Below, one piece after another: positions 8,631-18,800 of a stretch of 64,000 bases of DNA; position 1 is the stretch's first letter, and every line of letters begins with the position of its first letter. The position numbers and the translations under genes are program-made. The notes beneath the pieces were generated by a model. It saw nothing but the letters and a program-made list of their open reading frames with translations, searched no databases and had not been told where the DNA came from. The stretch lies in assembly GCF_000224415.1 (NCBI RefSeq), contig NZ_AFXQ01000009.1, forward strand, positions 1 through 64,000. Reading direction: 5' to 3'. This DNA comes from Citricoccus sp. CH26A (GTDB lineage Bacteria; Actinomycetota; Actinomycetes; Actinomycetales; Micrococcaceae).

Positions 8631-9761
8631 ATGACGACTCCCGGCGGCACCGACGAGTCCGGACCGCCGGCGGCGACGGGGCTGCCGCCGGACGCGCCGC
8701 CGTCGGGCATCACCGCCACCGGCGTGACGCGCCGGTTCAGGTCGGTCCGGGCCCTGCAGGGGGTGGACCTGATGGCCCCGCCCGGGGCGATCACGGCCCT
8801 GGTGGGGCCCAACGGATCGGGCAAGACCACGCTGATGCTCGTGCTGGCCTCCCTGCTGCGGCCCGACGCCGGCTCCGTCCGGATCGCGGGAGCGGACCCC
8901 GCCCAGGACCCGGCCGGGGTCCGCCGCCGCACGGGCTGGATGCCGGACACCCTGGGGGTGTGGGATGCGCTGACCGCCCGGGAGATCCTCGAGATGATGG
9001 GTCGGCTCTACGGGCTCGACCGGGACGTCGTGCGTTCCCGGGCGGGACAGCTGCTGGAGTGGCAGGAGCTGAGCACCCTGGCCGACGAGCCGGCGCGGGT
9101 GCTCTCCAGGGGCCAGCAGCAGCGACTGTCCCTGGCGCGGGCCGTCATCCACGAGCCCCAGGTCCTGCTGCTGGACGAACCGGCCTCCGGGCTGGACCCG
9201 GGATCCCGGGTCCGGCTGCGGGACGACCTGCGGCAGATGGCGGCGGCCGGCAAGACGATCCTCGTCTCCTCCCACGTGCTCTCCGAGCTGGACGAGATGG
9301 CGGACGTGGCCGTGTTCATGCAGGACGGCCGCACCGTCCGGGTCGAGGACCTGGGCGGTGACGGTGCCACCGGGGGCCGGTACCTCATCACCGCCCTGGA
9401 CGTCTGTCACCTGCTGACCGTGCTGGAACGCTACTCGGTGGCGTACCGGCGGCAACCGGGCAGGCGTGAGGACTCGGTCAGCGTGGAGGTGAGTTCCGCC
9501 GAGGAGACCGCGGACCTGCTGTCCACCCTGGTCGGGGAGTGTGTCCGCGTCGTCGCGTTCACGCCGGAGGCCTCCCGGCTGGAGACGGCGTACCTGGAAC
9601 TGGACCGGATGCGCTCCGTCGCACCGCCCGCGCCCGGTGCCGGCGTGGACGACGATGCGCGGCCGGGTGCGCCCGGGCCGGACGCCGTCGGGACGGACAC
9701 CGGTGCGCCCGGTGGTGCGAACCGCGCGTCGTGGCGCGCCGGCAGGGGGGAGGACCGGTGA
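8631..9761 (+). CDS. ABC transporter ATP-binding protein (ABC-2/export type)
   Basis: ATPase of an export-type ABC transporter. Walker A GPNGSGKTT is at residues 59-67, signature LSRGQQQ at 159-165, and Walker B VLLLDEP with catalytic Glu183. A switch His lies in VSSHVLSELDEM. The extra C-terminal region of about 120 residues after the ATPase fold ends in a low-complexity Pro/Gly/Ala tail and matches no domain I recognise. The next gene, its membrane partner, starts on the last base of this stop codon. The cargo is unknown. Bacitracin-like, Na+ or copper-related (NosF-like) roles are all possible for this family. Confidence 0.85.
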   Translation: MTTPGGTDESGPPAATGLPPDAPPSGITATGVTRRFRSVRALQGVDLMAPPGAITALVGPNGSGKTTLMLVLASLLRPDAGSVRIAGADPAQDPAGVRRRTGWMPDTLGVWDALTAREILEMMGRLYGLDRDVVRSRAGQLLEWQELSTLADEPARVLSRGQQQRLSLARAVIHEPQVLLLDEPASGLDPGSRVRLRDDLRQMAAAGKTILVSSHVLSELDEMADVAVFMQDGRTVRVEDLGGDGATGGRYLITALDVCHLLTVLERYSVAYRRQPGRREDSVSVEVSSAEETADLLSTLVGECVRVVAFTPEASRLETAYLELDRMRSVAPPAPGAGVDDDARPGAPGPDAVGTDTGAPGGANRASWRAGRGEDR

Positions 9762-10879
9762 TGTCCCGGGTCGACGAGTTCGTGCAGGAGGGCAGTGCCA
9801 GGCTGGGCTGGGGGCGGGCACTGGCCACGGTGGTGCGCATGGACGTGCAGCAGCGGCTGCGCTCGCGCACCTGGTACATCATGCTGGCGGTCTGGTTCGT
9901 GGTCATCGGGCTGGTGACCTGGGGCGCGTTCGCCAGCTTCAACGTGCTCTCCGCCGAGGAACCGGTCGGACCGGGCGCGGGCCGCTTCGTGTTCGAGGCC
10001 GTCGTCGGCTTCGTGCTGTTCTTCGGACTGCTCGTGGCCCCGGCGGTGTCCGCCAGCACGATCAGCGGAAGCCGGTCCGGGGGGACGCTCGCGGTGATGC
10101 AGGTGACCCTGCTGACGCCGGGCCAGTTGCTGCTGGGCAAGTGGCTGGCGTCCTGGATCGCAGCGCTGGCCTTCCTGGCCACGGCGCTGCCGTACATCGT
10201 GGTGGCCATGTCCATGGGCGGTCTGGACGTCTCCGGCCTGGTGGTCTTCGTGGTGATGGTGGCGGTCGAGCTGGGCGTCGTCTGCGCGGTCGGCACCGCG
10301 GCGTCCGCGGTGGCGGACCGTACCCTGTTCGCGGTGGTGGTCACCTACCTGCTGGTGGCCCTGTTCACCTTCGGCACGCTGGTGGCCTTCGCGCTCACCA
10401 TGCCCCTGACCCAGACGACGATCCCGGCGAACACCCCGCGGTGGGCCGTGGCCGAGGGTGAGGACGTCCCGGAGGGGTCCGAGGCCTGCTTCGGGCCGCT
10501 GGTCCCGCAGACCGCCTACGACACCCGGGCGACGTACTGGATGCTCGCCGCCAACCCGTTCGTGGTGGTCTCCGACGCCGTGCCGACGCCGGCCAGCGTC
10601 CCCTACGATCCCGACGATCCGGACACCTGGGCGCCGGACGGGGTGATGACCACCATCTCGTTCGGGGTGCGGTACCTGCAGCGGCCGCCCGAGACGAACG
10701 TGCTGTGCGCCTACGGTGAGCCGGCAGAACCGGGGGACGAGGAGGCCTGGCGTGGCACGCCCGTCTGGCCCCTGGGCCTGGGCCTGCAGTGGGTGGTGGC
10801 CGGCGGGCTGCTCGCGTGGGGCCGCTTCCGCCTGACCACCCCCGCGGTCCGTCTGCCGCGGGGCCACCGGGTGGCCTGA
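9761..10879 (+). CDS. ABC transporter permease (ABC-2 family)
   Basis: A polytopic membrane partner of the preceding ATPase. About six hydrophobic segments are visible: WYIMLAVWFVVIGLVTWG near residue 40, then near 80-100, 140-155, 165-185, 195-220, and at the end (LQWVVAGGLLAWG). A long extracytoplasmic loop of roughly 130 residues precedes the last segment and holds Cys residues. ATG 9761 overlaps the ATPase stop by one base; GTG 9758 is an alternative start. The gene stops 20 bases from the convergent ehuA-like gene. Substrate unknown. Confidence 0.8.
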   Translation: MSRVDEFVQEGSARLGWGRALATVVRMDVQQRLRSRTWYIMLAVWFVVIGLVTWGAFASFNVLSAEEPVGPGAGRFVFEAVVGFVLFFGLLVAPAVSASTISGSRSGGTLAVMQVTLLTPGQLLLGKWLASWIAALAFLATALPYIVVAMSMGGLDVSGLVVFVVMVAVELGVVCAVGTAASAVADRTLFAVVVTYLLVALFTFGTLVAFALTMPLTQTTIPANTPRWAVAEGEDVPEGSEACFGPLVPQTAYDTRATYWMLAANPFVVVSDAVPTPASVPYDPDDPDTWAPDGVMTTISFGVRYLQRPPETNVLCAYGEPAEPGDEEAWRGTPVWPLGLGLQWVVAGGLLAWGRFRLTTPAVRLPRGHRVA

Positions 10880-10899
10880 CCGAGGGCCGACACCGGTCC

Positions 10900-11695
<796 letters not shown>

Positions 11696-11712
<17 letters not shown>

Positions 11713-12358
11713 GGCGCTTCTCCATTCGGCGGATGAGGACGGAGGTCGGGTAACTGGCCAGGAGGAAGATGATGCCGGCCAGGGTGATGGCCTCCACGTA
11801 GCGGAAGTTGTTGCCGCCGAAGATCTGGGCCGCGTTGACCATCTCGACCACGCCGATCACCAGCAGGAACGGTGTGTCCTTGAACATGGAGATCGCGTAG
11901 TTGCCCAGTGCCGGCACCGTGGCCCGCAGGGCCTGCGGGATGACGACGGCGGCCCAGGTGCGGCGCGTGGACATGGACAGGGCCGTGGTTGCCTCCCACT
12001 GGCCCTTCGGCACCGCGTCGATCCCCGCGCGGTACACCTCGGACATGTAGGTGGAGTAGTGGATGCCGAACACCACGATGCCGATGGTCATGGCATCGAC
12101 CATCAGGAACGCGTAGTAGGCGAACAGCAGCTGCACGACGATCGGGGTCATGCGGATGAAGGCCACGAACCACTTGACGATCCCCGAGACCGGTTGCGGG
12201 GCCAGCCGGATCAGCATGGCCCACACCAGTCCCAGTACCGCGGCGATGGCCGTGCCCAGCACCGTCACCAGGAGGGTGACCGTGAGGAATCCCTCGAGCA
12301 CGGGGGGGAGGGCGCGGAAGAACATCTCCCAGTCCCAGAGGTCGCGTTGGTCCTGCAT
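11696..12358 (-). CDS. ehuD: Ectoine/hydroxyectoine-type ABC transporter permease
   Basis: A 220-residue inner-membrane permease of the HisMQ family with about five membrane spans. The starts LWDWEMFFRALPPVLEG and the EAA loop (about YRAGIDAVPKGQWEATTAL) that contacts the ATPase are visible. Its start codon overlaps the stop of the upstream permease (positions 12358-12360), and its end overlaps the ATPase start. The tight overlaps imply translational coupling of all transporter subunits. Confidence 0.75.
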
Positions 12359-13095
12359 CAGAACCCCCTCCCCGCGGTGGACAGGCTGTCCTTGGCGGTC
12401 GGCGTCGGTGAGAGGATCTCACGCAGGGACGGGCCCCGGCCGAGCCGGTGCTTGGCGCGGGCCTCGAGGGCGTTCATGACGAGCGTGAGCGCCAGGGCCA
12501 GCACGAAGTACCCCACCAGTCCGACGACGGCGTACGCCCAGGTCGTGTCCGTGACCCGGCGCAACTGGTCCAGATGGAAGGTGAAGTCCTGCAGCAGGAT
12601 CACGCTGACGATCGCGGTGCCCTTGAGCAGGTGGACCATCAGGCTGGCCAGGGAGGGGATCATCAGCGCCCAGGCCTGCGGGAAGATCACCCGGCGCATG
12701 CGGTGGACCGGTGACATGGACAGTGCCGTGGTGGCCTCCCACTGGCCCCGCGGCACGGAGGCGATGGACCCCCGCACCACCTCGGCGGCATACGCCCCGT
12801 AGTTCAGCCCCAGGGCCAGGACACCCACGACCATGCCGGGCAGGTCGATCCCGAACTGTGGCAGGACGAAGAAGATGAAGAACAGCTGGACCACCAGTGA
12901 GGTCCCCCGGAAGAACTCGATGATGATCCGTCCGGGCACGGACAGGGCCCTAGCGGGGGCTCCGGCCATCAGCCCGAGGATGATCGCCAGGACGAGGGCC
13001 AGGGCCGAACCGAGGACCGTGAGCTGGATGGTCACCCACAGCCCCCGGGCCAGGAACGGCCAGGCCTCGACGGTGGCCTGGATGTTCTCCAGCAC
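12358..13095 (-). CDS. ehuC: Ectoine/hydroxyectoine-type ABC transporter permease
   Basis: A second HisMQ-family permease (245 residues) that pairs with the product of the next gene. It carries GLWVTIQLTVLGSALAL in the first span, the FFRGTSLVVQLFFIFFVLP stretch and the EAA loop RGSIASVPRGQWEATTAL. The last 25 residues are a hydrophilic tail. It begins 6 bases after the binding-protein gene and overlaps ehuD by one base. Confidence 0.75.
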   Translation of the reverse strand: MLENIQATVEAWPFLARGLWVTIQLTVLGSALALVLAIILGLMAGAPARALSVPGRIIIEFFRGTSLVVQLFFIFFVLPQFGIDLPGMVVGVLALGLNYGAYAAEVVRGSIASVPRGQWEATTALSMSPVHRMRRVIFPQAWALMIPSLASLMVHLLKGTAIVSVILLQDFTFHLDQLRRVTDTTWAYAVVGLVGYFVLALALTLVMNALEARAKHRLGRGPSLREILSPTPTAKDSLSTAGRGF

Positions 13096-13101
13096 CGTGC
13101 G

Positions 13102-14061
13102 TCAGCCCAGGTCGCCGGAGCAGAGCTGCTCGGTGGTCAGGTCCTTCGGCGGCAGGTTCTCGGCGGTGAAGCCGTAGTCCCCCACCACTTCCAGGTAGGA
13201 CTCCTCGGACTCGGTGACGGAGGCCAGGGACTCGTTGTAGGCCTCCACCAGCTCCGTGTCCTCCTGGCGGAAGACGGTGGCGCCGGCGCCGACCTGCTCG
13301 ACGCCGTCGATCACCTGCACGAAGGCCTCGGTGGTCTCCACCCCGGCGTCCGGGTTCTCCTCGGCCATGACGTTCAGCGAGATCGCGGTCATGGCGAAGG
13401 CGTCGGCGCGGCCGTTGGCCACGGTGTCCATGCCGGTCTGGGCGTCCGGGACGGACTGGACCTTGAGGCCGAGCGACTCGGCGTAGCCTGCCTCGATGCC
13501 GCCGGCCAGGACCGCCAGGTTGACGTTCTCGCCCGAGTCGATCTTCTGCTTGACGGAATCGAGGTCCGTGAGGTTCTTCGGATTGCCCTCGGCCACCATC
13601 AGGGTGGTGGTGTACATGATCTCCGGATCGGAGAAGGCGGCCTGGGCGCAGCGGTCCGGAAGGATGGACATGCCGGCGGAGACCGCGTCGAAGCGACCGG
13701 CGTTCAGGCCGGGGATCAGCGAGTTCCACTCCACCAGTTCGGCCTCGACGTTCTCGATGCCCATGTCCGCGAAGATCTTCTCGTGCATGGCCACGGTGGC
13801 CCCCGCCGGTTCCCCGCCCTCCAGATAGGAGTAGGGGACCTCACCGGCGATGCCGACGGTGATGGTGCCCTCCTGCTGAAGGCGCTCCAGGGTGTTGCCC
13901 GCGGCAGCGGTGCCACCCTCGCCTTCGCCTCCTCCGCCCCCGCACGCCGTGAGCAACAGGGCCGAGGCGGACAGCAGGCCCAGCCCCAGCAGGCGCCTTC
14001 GGGGGGAACCGGGATTGCGGGAGTCCGCCGTGGACTGGTCGGTGGGGGTGGGGACGGTCAT
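13102..14061 (-). CDS. ehuB: Ectoine/hydroxyectoine-type substrate-binding lipoprotein
   Basis: An extracellular solute-binding protein of the PAAT family (SBP_bac_3), 319 residues. The signal peptide ends in the lipobox LLTAC with lipidated Cys40, followed by a Gly-rich linker. The mature part shows TITVGIAGEVPYSY, SAGMSILPDRCAQAAFSDPE and NGRADAFAMTAISL, which fit ligand-binding loops of this fold. I chose ATG 14061 because GAGGAG lies just upstream and the signal peptide starts there; the open frame to 14199 is not needed. It is the first gene of the operon and is transcribed away from a GntR regulator. Confidence 0.8.
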   Translation of the reverse strand: MTVPTPTDQSTADSRNPGSPRRRLLGLGLLSASALLLTACGGGGGEGEGGTAAAGNTLERLQQEGTITVGIAGEVPYSYLEGGEPAGATVAMHEKIFADMGIENVEAELVEWNSLIPGLNAGRFDAVSAGMSILPDRCAQAAFSDPEIMYTTTLMVAEGNPKNLTDLDSVKQKIDSGENVNLAVLAGGIEAGYAESLGLKVQSVPDAQTGMDTVANGRADAFAMTAISLNVMAEENPDAGVETTEAFVQVIDGVEQVGAGATVFRQEDTELVEAYNESLASVTESEESYLEVVGDYGFTAENLPPKDLTTEQLCSGDLG

Positions 14062-14200
14062 GGTCTGCTCCTCAACCTCCCGGCCCCCGGGCTGCCAGCG
14101 TGGGGCCGGTCGTGCGAATGATGACGGTGCGAACGGTGTGCGACGCGGGCTCCGGTGCGGTGCCAGGCCGAGGATGGCCTGCCCGGCGGCCGGAATCACC

Positions 14201-14231
14201 GCTAGTGAGGCAACTGATTGCCGACGCTAGC
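14201..14231. promoter_or_regulatory. Nested inverted repeat, candidate operator
   Basis: GGCAA-CTGA-TTGCC (14209-14222) is flanked by GCTAG on the left and CTAGC on the right, forming a two-layer imperfect palindrome. It lies between ehuB and the divergent GntR gene and could be the regulator's site. Just beyond it TGTG-ATCCAG-CACA (14237-14250) resembles half of a Crp/GlxR-type site. Confidence 0.45.
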
Positions 14232-14412
14232 AGAATGTGATCCAGCACACCATGGGATCGTCGACCGGAGGAATGTCGACAATATAACGATCCCCATGGC
14301 AGGATCTGGCCCACAAGCGCCCTCGGGCTCCGTCGGACCGTCCCGGGCCGGGTGCGCACCGAGCGGCCGTGTCCCGTGCCGGACGCACCGATGCGTGGAA
14401 AGGAAGACGCGC

Positions 14413-15195
14413 ATGAACACGCCCGCGGCACCGGAACCGTCCCGGCGCGACGGCCTGGTGGCTCGCCCGCTGGTCAAGGCGGTCCGGCGCCCGTCCACGG
14501 TGGACCTCATCACCGTGGAACTGCGGGCCGCCATCTACGGCGGAACGCTGCGGCCGGGGTCCTCGGTGCGCGAGGCGGAGATCGCCGCCCAGCTGGGCGT
14601 GAGCCGCGGTCCCCTGCGCGAGTCGGCCCAGCGGCTGGTCCAGGAGGGGCTTCTCGTGACCCGGCCCGGAGCGGGCCTGCGGGTGGCCATGATCGACCGG
14701 GACGAGGTGGAGGACCTCTACCAGGCGCGACTGGCGATCGAGGGTCACGCCGTACGCGTCCTGTCCGGTCTGGACGAGGCGCAGCGGGCCGAGAGGGCGG
14801 GCACGGTGCGAGTCCTGCTGGCCGCGCTCGAATCAGCCGTGGAGGCGGGCACGGACGCCCGGCGGATCGGGGACGCCGACCTGGACCTGCACTACGGCCT
14901 CGTCGAATCCACGGGGAACCACCGGCTCACCGCCTACGCGTCCACGCTCATCGTGCAGACCCGCATCGCCGCGCTGTCCCACCCGGAGGGCTACGTGGTG
15001 CGGACCGACATCCTGGACGTGCACCGCAGCCTGTTGCGCCAGGTCACCGAGGGCGACGCCGAGGGGGCCTGCCGCACGCTGGACGAGCACTTCCGCCAGA
15101 CCGTGGACCGGCTCCGGGGTGACCTCACGGAACCGTTCAGCACGGTCGCCGGAAGACCTGACGGTTCGGGCTACACGTTCAACCCGCTGGCATAG
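14413..15195 (+). CDS. GntR-family regulator, FadR (FCD) subfamily
   Basis: A transcription factor of 260 residues. The N-terminal winged helix-turn-helix contains LRPGSSVREAEIAAQLGVSRGP-type residues (shown here as two parts: LRPGSSVREAEIA and QLGVSRGPLRESAQRL). The C-terminal FCD ligand domain has the usual Asp/His positions (DLYQARLAIEGHA, DADLDLHYGLVESTGNHRL, DVHRSLLRQV). The ATG at 14413 follows AAGGAAG; the open frame to 14218 is leader sequence. Its divergence from the Ehu-like operon suggests it controls that operon. This is unusual, since the known ectoine regulator EnuR belongs to the MocR group. Confidence 0.85.
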   Translation: MNTPAAPEPSRRDGLVARPLVKAVRRPSTVDLITVELRAAIYGGTLRPGSSVREAEIAAQLGVSRGPLRESAQRLVQEGLLVTRPGAGLRVAMIDRDEVEDLYQARLAIEGHAVRVLSGLDEAQRAERAGTVRVLLAALESAVEAGTDARRIGDADLDLHYGLVESTGNHRLTAYASTLIVQTRIAALSHPEGYVVRTDILDVHRSLLRQVTEGDAEGACRTLDEHFRQTVDRLRGDLTEPFSTVAGRPDGSGYTFNPLA

Positions 15196-15210
15196 TCCTG
15201 GTGCGACGGA

Positions 15211-15810
15211 TCACCCGGTGACGCTGCGGCGGCCCTCGAAGGCGCGTCCCAGGGTCACCTCGTCCGCGTACTCCAGGTCGCCGCCGACGGGCAGTCCGGA
15301 GGCCAGCCGCGTGACCTTCAGGCCGGTGGCCCCGAGCATGCGCGACAGGTAGGTGGCCGTGGCCTCGCCCTCCAGGTTCGGGTCGGTGGCGAGGATGACC
15401 TCCTCGATCGCCGCATCCTGGAGACGGGTGAGCAACTCCCGGATGTGCAACTGGTCCGGCCCGATGCCGGCGATCGGGTTGATCGCCCCGCCGAGCACGT
15501 GGTACCTGCCGCGGAAGGTCCGGGTGCGCTCGATCGCCATGACGTCCTTGGACTCCTCCACGACGCACACCTGGGAGGGGTCCCGGCGCTCGTCCCGGCA
15601 GATCGAGCACGTCTCCTGCTCGGAGACGTTGAAGCAGATCGTGCAGAGCTTGACCTTGTCCTTCACGGTCCGGATGGCGTCCGCGAGCCGCAGCATGTCC
15701 TCGGGGTCGGCCTCCAGGATGTGGAAGGCGATGCGCTGGGCGGACTTGGGGCCGATGCCGGGCAGCCGCCCGAGTTCGTCGATCAGGTCCTGGACCGCAC
15801 CTTCGTACAC
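15211..15810 (-). CDS. recR: Recombination mediator RecR
   Basis: Works with RecF/RecO in loading RecA at gaps. All family features are present: helix-hairpin-helix [17 protein letters not shown], zinc finger [16 protein letters not shown] (C-x2-C...C-x2-C), and Toprim domain from [13 protein letters not shown] to [17 protein letters not shown]. The GTG at 15810 gives the usual N-terminus [14 protein letters not shown]; a second GTG at 15822 would add four residues. The length of 199 is standard. It is downstream of dnaX, with a hairpin between the two that may reduce read-through. Confidence 0.95.
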   Translation of the reverse strand: MYEGAVQDLIDELGRLPGIGPKSAQRIAFHILEADPEDMLRLADAIRTVKDKVKLCTICFNVSEQETCSICRDERRDPSQVCVVEESKDVMAIERTRTFRGRYHVLGGAINPIAGIGPDQLHIRELLTRLQDAAIEEVILATDPNLEGEATATYLSRMLGATGLKVTRLASGLPVGGDLEYADEVTLGRAFEGRRSVTG

Positions 15811-15848
15811 GTTACCGACCACTTTCCGCGTTGGATCACTGCCCCCGG

Positions 15849-15875
15849 GCCCGGACGAAAGGACGTCGTCCGGGC
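15849..15875 (-). terminator. Hairpin between dnaX and recR
   Basis: A 10-bp stem GCCCGGACGA/TCGTCCGGGC with a 7-base loop and no T-run. It may be a weak terminator or mRNA-stability element in the dnaX-recR spacer. Confidence 0.4.
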
Positions 15876-15885
15876 GGCTCTCAGA

Positions 15886-18800
15886 TCAGGACAGGGGGCT
15901 TCCGTCCAGCATCCGTTCCTCCACGAGGCGTCCGCCGAGCAGGCGTTCGACCACCTTGCGTCCGGCCATGCCGGACTCCTCGATGGTGACGTCGTCGTCG
16001 CTGGGAACGTCGTCCCAGTCTACGGACCGTCCCGGGCCGGGGCGGGCAGCACCGCCGGGTGCGTGGCCGTCCGCCGCCGGTCCCGTCGCGGCCGGGCCGG
16101 TCCCGGGCGCCGGCGAACCCGGTCCCGGGACGTTGCCCCCCACCCCCGGTCCGGGATTCCCGGCCGGCCCGGCGGGCAGGCCGGGCGTGGGCGGGGGAGC
16201 GCCGTCCTGGGTGCGCTGGTACTGCTCCATCATCTGCTGGAAGCGACTGGCCCGGCGGTGGTGCGGAGTGCCGTCCGCCCCGGTCCCGGCCGCCGGCGTC
16301 GAGGGGCCGGCCTCGGGTGCGCTGCTGGCCGAGGCCCCGGAACCGCGGCGGGACATGCGTGCCTCGAACTCGGCCTGCAACTCCGCCTCGGGACGGGCGA
16401 AGGACGGAATCCCGCCACGGCCGGGTTCGGGCCGGGCGACCGCGCCGGCGTCGGACACCGGCCGCGGGATCGACCCCTGGCCGGGTTCCGGGAGGGGCAT
16501 CCCTCCGAGGCCGGGCTCCGGCCGCTCACCCCAGGACGGACGCGTGTCCGGGAAGACGTCATCCCGGTCCTCCTCGTCCGGCTCGGGGGGCGGCGGGAAC
16601 GCGTCGTCGTGCGGCTCCTCCCCGTACCAGTCGGACACGGGGATGGAATCGGCCTCCAGGTCCTCCGGCGGCGCCGGGGTGCCCGGACCCGTGGCGCCCT
16701 CCTCGACGGGCTCGGACCCGGTCTCCAGGTCCTCGTCATCGGGACTGTCGTCGGGCATTCCGTCGGACATGCCGGCGCGATGCGGCCACGCAGCGGCCGT
16801 GGGCGCCGGTGTCATGTGGTCCGGCGTGGTGGGCTCCGACGCGGTCGGCTGGGGCGCGGTCGGCTGGGGAGTGGCCGCCTCGGGCGCCGGGCGCGGTGCC
16901 ACCGGGGAGGCGGGATCCGGGTGCGCGGGGGCCGCCGGTCCGGGCGAGGGTGGGGCCGCTGCCGGGGCGGCGTCGCGCGCGGCCCGGTCCGGCGCCGCGG
17001 GCTCCTCTACTGCATCCGGTCGGGGGGCCGCCGGGGCGGGGCGGCCCTCAGCTTTTGGGCCGGGACCACCCGCCGGGGCGGACCCTCCGGTGATGAGGTC
17101 CAGGCGCGGCTGGATGCCCAGGACCGCGTGCACCGCCTGGGCGATCACCTGGTCGCCACCGCGGCGCTGGACCGTGTCCCGGGGGCCGTCCCCGGAGAAC
17201 CCGATGGTCAGCAACTGGCCGTCGAAGCCCGCGACCGAGGCGTTCTGCGAGACGAGCATCCAGACCAGCCGGGAGTGTTCCTCCAGGTAGGCGAGCACCT
17301 CCGGCCAGGCCCGGCGGATCATCTCGACCTGCGAGGCGGAGGCCCCCGGCTGGCCCTGGGTCGACGGTGCCGACCGGTCCGGGGCCGGTGCCTCCCGTGA
17401 CGACGGGTCGTGCTGAGCCTGTTCCTCTCCCGCCCTGGAGGGCATGTGCTTCTCCGGGCGGGTGTCCCCGGCGGCGGCAGGAGCGGGCCGGGACGTCTCC
17501 GGCCGGGGCGTCCCGGCCGGGACCTGCTCCGCGGGAGGCGCGGCCGGGCCTCCCTGGGCGGGCGCCTGCTCGTGCTGGACCGGTGCAGGCTCGGCGGGCT
17601 CGGTCCCCGGCGCGGGGCGCCCCGCCGTGGGCCCGGTGCTCACCGGTGCCGGTTGCTCTGCGGAGGACGGAACCGGCCGGTCGGCCGCGGGACGCTGGGG
17701 CTGGTCGGCCTGCTGGGGCTGGGGTTCCGGCATGACACCCCAGCCACCACCCCAGTCCGCGGACGGGGTGACCTGCGGACGGGGAGCCTCGGGCGCGGGA
17801 GCCGGCGACGGGGCGGAGGCCGGCGAGTGCGCCGAGGCGGGCGTGGACCGGTCCTCGGCACGCTTCATCGCGGCACGGGCCAGGGCGGCCCCACTCAGGC
17901 CGCTCGGAGCACCGGAGGGCGCCTCGCCCTGCGTCGGGGCGGCGAAGGAGCCCGGGGCGGGACGACCGGTGTCCGGGGCGCCGGTGGCCGGGCCCGGGGC
18001 GCGCACGGTCGCGCCGGCGTCGGGAGCCTCGGGGGTGCCCCCGTAGGCGAGGCGACGTTCGATCCGGTCCAGCCGGGCGGCCAGTCCCCGTTCGGTGGCG
18101 TCCGAGGACGGCAGCATGAGCCGGGCCATGAGCAGTTCGAGGTGCAGGCGTGGGCTGGTCGCCCCGACCATCTCCGTCAGCGCCTGATTGGTGATGTCCG
18201 CCGCCCGGGAGATCTCCCCGGCGCCGAGCTGCGCGGCCTGGGCCTCGAGGCGGCGCAACTGGTCGTCGGGCATGCCGTGCAGCACGGAGGAGGCAGCGTC
18301 CGGCATGGCCTTGACGATCACCAGGTCCCGGAAGCGCTCCAGCAGGTCCTCCACGAAGCGCCGCGGGTCCTGGCCGGACTGGACCACCCGGTCCACCACG
18401 CGGAAGACGGTCTGCGAGTCGGCGGCGGCGACGGCGTCCACCACGTCGTCCAGCAGGGCGCCGGGGGTGTAGCCGAGCAGGTTCACGGCCAGGTCGTAGC
18501 CGATGCGTCCCTCGGCCGCGCCGGCCATGAGCTGGTCCAGCACGGACAGGGTGTCACGGACGGATCCCCCGCCCGAGCGGATCACCAGGGACAGCACCCC
18601 CGGCTCCACGTCCACGCCCTCCTGCACGCACAACCGCTCGAGGTACTCCATCAGCGGCTCGGGCGGCACCAGGCGGAAGGGGTAGTGGTGCGTGCGGGAA
18701 CGGATGGTCCCGATCACCTTGTCCGGCTCCGTGGTGGCGAAGATGAACTTGATGTGCGGAGGCGGCTCCTCCACGATCTTCAGCAGGGCGTTGAACCCGG

